A stretch of DNA of 7,156 nt from JALZUE01 sp051251725 (lineage in GTDB: Bacteria; Pseudomonadota; Gammaproteobacteria; Enterobacterales; Alteromonadaceae): NCBI GenBank assembly GCA_051251725.1, contig JBPOFN010000081.1:1-7156 (forward strand), in the 5' to 3' direction. Shown piece after piece: positions 6,412 to 7,156 of the stretch. The first letter of the stretch is position 1, and each line of letters starts with the position of its first letter. The translations under genes were made by a program, and so were the position numbers. The notes beneath the pieces are model-generated. The model was not told the origin of the DNA. It saw only the letters and a program-made list of their open reading frames with translations, and made no database searches.

Positions 6412-7044
6412 TTAGTAATTATGAGACCCATCACAATTGGGCATTCGTTTGGAGCGGCCGCAGGTGCAATCGTTCAGTCCGTAACCCTCAAAAATGCGGT
6501 CTTTATTTTTATCTATTCTAGAGATTCGGGTTTTGGATTGTTTGGGTTTGGAAAAATGTAAGAGATAGCCCTTTTGCCTTCCAGGCGTGAGGCCCTTAAA
6601 AGCTTTCTTGAATTCAGGATTTTCTTTGAATTTTTGTTTTAGTTCATTCGGGGTTTCAAAATCCGTTACCTTTTTCACCTTTACCTTAAGTCCCAATTTC
6701 TCTACCTCTATAGCTTCAAGGATATATTGTTTGATGATGGTTTTTTGATTTTCTATTTGGGCAACACTGGTAAACCGTATTTGCCGGGCAGATAGCGTGT
6801 TTTCTGTTTGTTGAATCAGAATTTGTGTAGTGTCTTGTAGTAACACCCCTTTATTAAAAAGTAAAGCGCAGTAGTTCTTGAACCCGTGAATCAGTATAAT
6901 ATTTTTGCCCTTATAAGTGTAACAGGGATGCTTCCATTTAAAATCCTCTACTAGCCCACAATCCAAAATTAACTCGCGAAGTCTTTTGAGCTCTTCTTGC
7001 CATTGGTCAACGCCGTTCAAGAATTCATCTACTTTTGGGATCAT
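6412..7044 (-). CDS. DUF1801 / YdeI-OmdA-like protein with C-terminal CDGSH iron-sulfur motif
   Basis: This 210-residue protein has no signal peptide and is presumably cytoplasmic. Residues about 15-110 resemble DUF1801 (EELKRLRELI, FKWKHPCYTYKGKNIILIHGFKNYCALLF). Residues about 125-190 resemble the YdeI/OmpD-associated (OmdA) family (TPNELKQKFKENPEFKKAF, LTPGRQKGYLLHFSKPKQSK, RI at 176-177). The tail, C193-T-C195-G-R-S-K-R-M-P-N-C204-D-G-S-H208, fits the CDGSH consensus C-x-C-x2-S-x3-P-x-C-D-G-S-H exactly, so C193, C195, C204 and H208 should bind a 2Fe-2S cluster. The start is fixed by an in-frame TGA 18 bases upstream of the ATG. It is 163 bases upstream of the efflux operon on the same strand and probably separate from it. 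The biological role is unknown; YdeI-like proteins are linked by name to bacteriocin/peptide protection, which I would not assume here. Confidence 0.87.
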   Translation of the reverse strand: MIPKVDEFLNGVDQWQEELKRLRELILDCGLVEDFKWKHPCYTYKGKNIILIHGFKNYCALLFNKGVLLQDTTQILIQQTENTLSARQIRFTSVAQIENQKTIIKQYILEAIEVEKLGLKVKVKKVTDFETPNELKQKFKENPEFKKAFKGLTPGRQKGYLLHFSKPKQSKTRISRIDKNKDRIFEGYGLNDCTCGRSKRMPNCDGSHNY

Positions 7045-7156
7045 GATACCAGCTATTTTTCAGCTTTGTGCCATTAAGATCTTCATTTCTCATCGTATTC
7101 AATTAAAATTAGATGGGTTACTGTTCTAAATATCGGGATTTATAAGAAAGTATGCT

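Noticed and set aside
7025..7093. Minus-strand 22-codon frame starting MRNEDLNG and overlapping the start of the DUF1801/CDGSH gene
   Set aside because: Too short, with no recognised product; an upstream regulatory ORF is possible but nothing in the sequence supports translation.
1..7156. CRISPR array, tRNA/rRNA, insertion sequence or phage attachment site
   Set aside because: No spaced direct repeats, tRNA-like folds, transposase frames or terminal repeats were seen on either strand.

Overview
The window looks like a chromosomal piece of a member of the Bacteroidota, most likely a marine Flavobacteriaceae. The basis is protein style (HYC_CC_PP protein, DUF3347 lipoprotein, an enlarged CusA-type pump of 1250 residues), AT-rich intergenic DNA, and a Bacteroidota-type promoter box (TAnnTTTG) in place of a normal -35/-10 pair. 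The genus cannot be fixed from sequence reading alone. All genes lie on the minus strand, so transcription runs from right to left.

Layout in the direction of transcription. 7156-7045: 112 bases of upstream DNA with no gene I can support. 7044-6412: a stand-alone protein with DUF1801 and YdeI/OmdA-like regions and a C-terminal CDGSH iron-sulfur motif. 6411-6249: intergenic DNA with small inverted repeats, a perfect TACCTTTG box and an overlapping 16-bp palindrome just before the next start. 6248-5832: a small secreted cysteine-containing HYC_CC_PP protein. 5831-5710: a 122-base gap with a candidate RNA hairpin. 5709-1957: a CusA-type RND cation efflux pump. 1960-719: a TolC-family outer membrane channel overlapping the pump by 4 bases. 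665-81: a DUF3347 lipoprotein. 68-1: the first 22 codons of another gene starting with an HMA-like MVCNRC metal-binding motif, cut by the window edge.

The five genes from 6248 to the left edge read as one copper/silver export and sensing operon. The pump keeps all three methionines that form the Cu(I)/Ag(I) site in E. coli CusA. TolC supplies the outer-membrane exit. The HYC_CC_PP protein and the DUF3347 lipoprotein are plausible envelope metal-binding partners (inference). The truncated gene is plausibly a metal-responsive regulator or chaperone. No periplasmic adaptor (CusB) lies inside the window, so it must be elsewhere, perhaps beyond the left edge. Overall this is a recognisable heavy-metal efflux locus rather than a wholly new system. 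The less-described parts are the two small envelope proteins, the near-leaderless palindromic promoter, the extra pump segments and the neighbouring CDGSH fusion.
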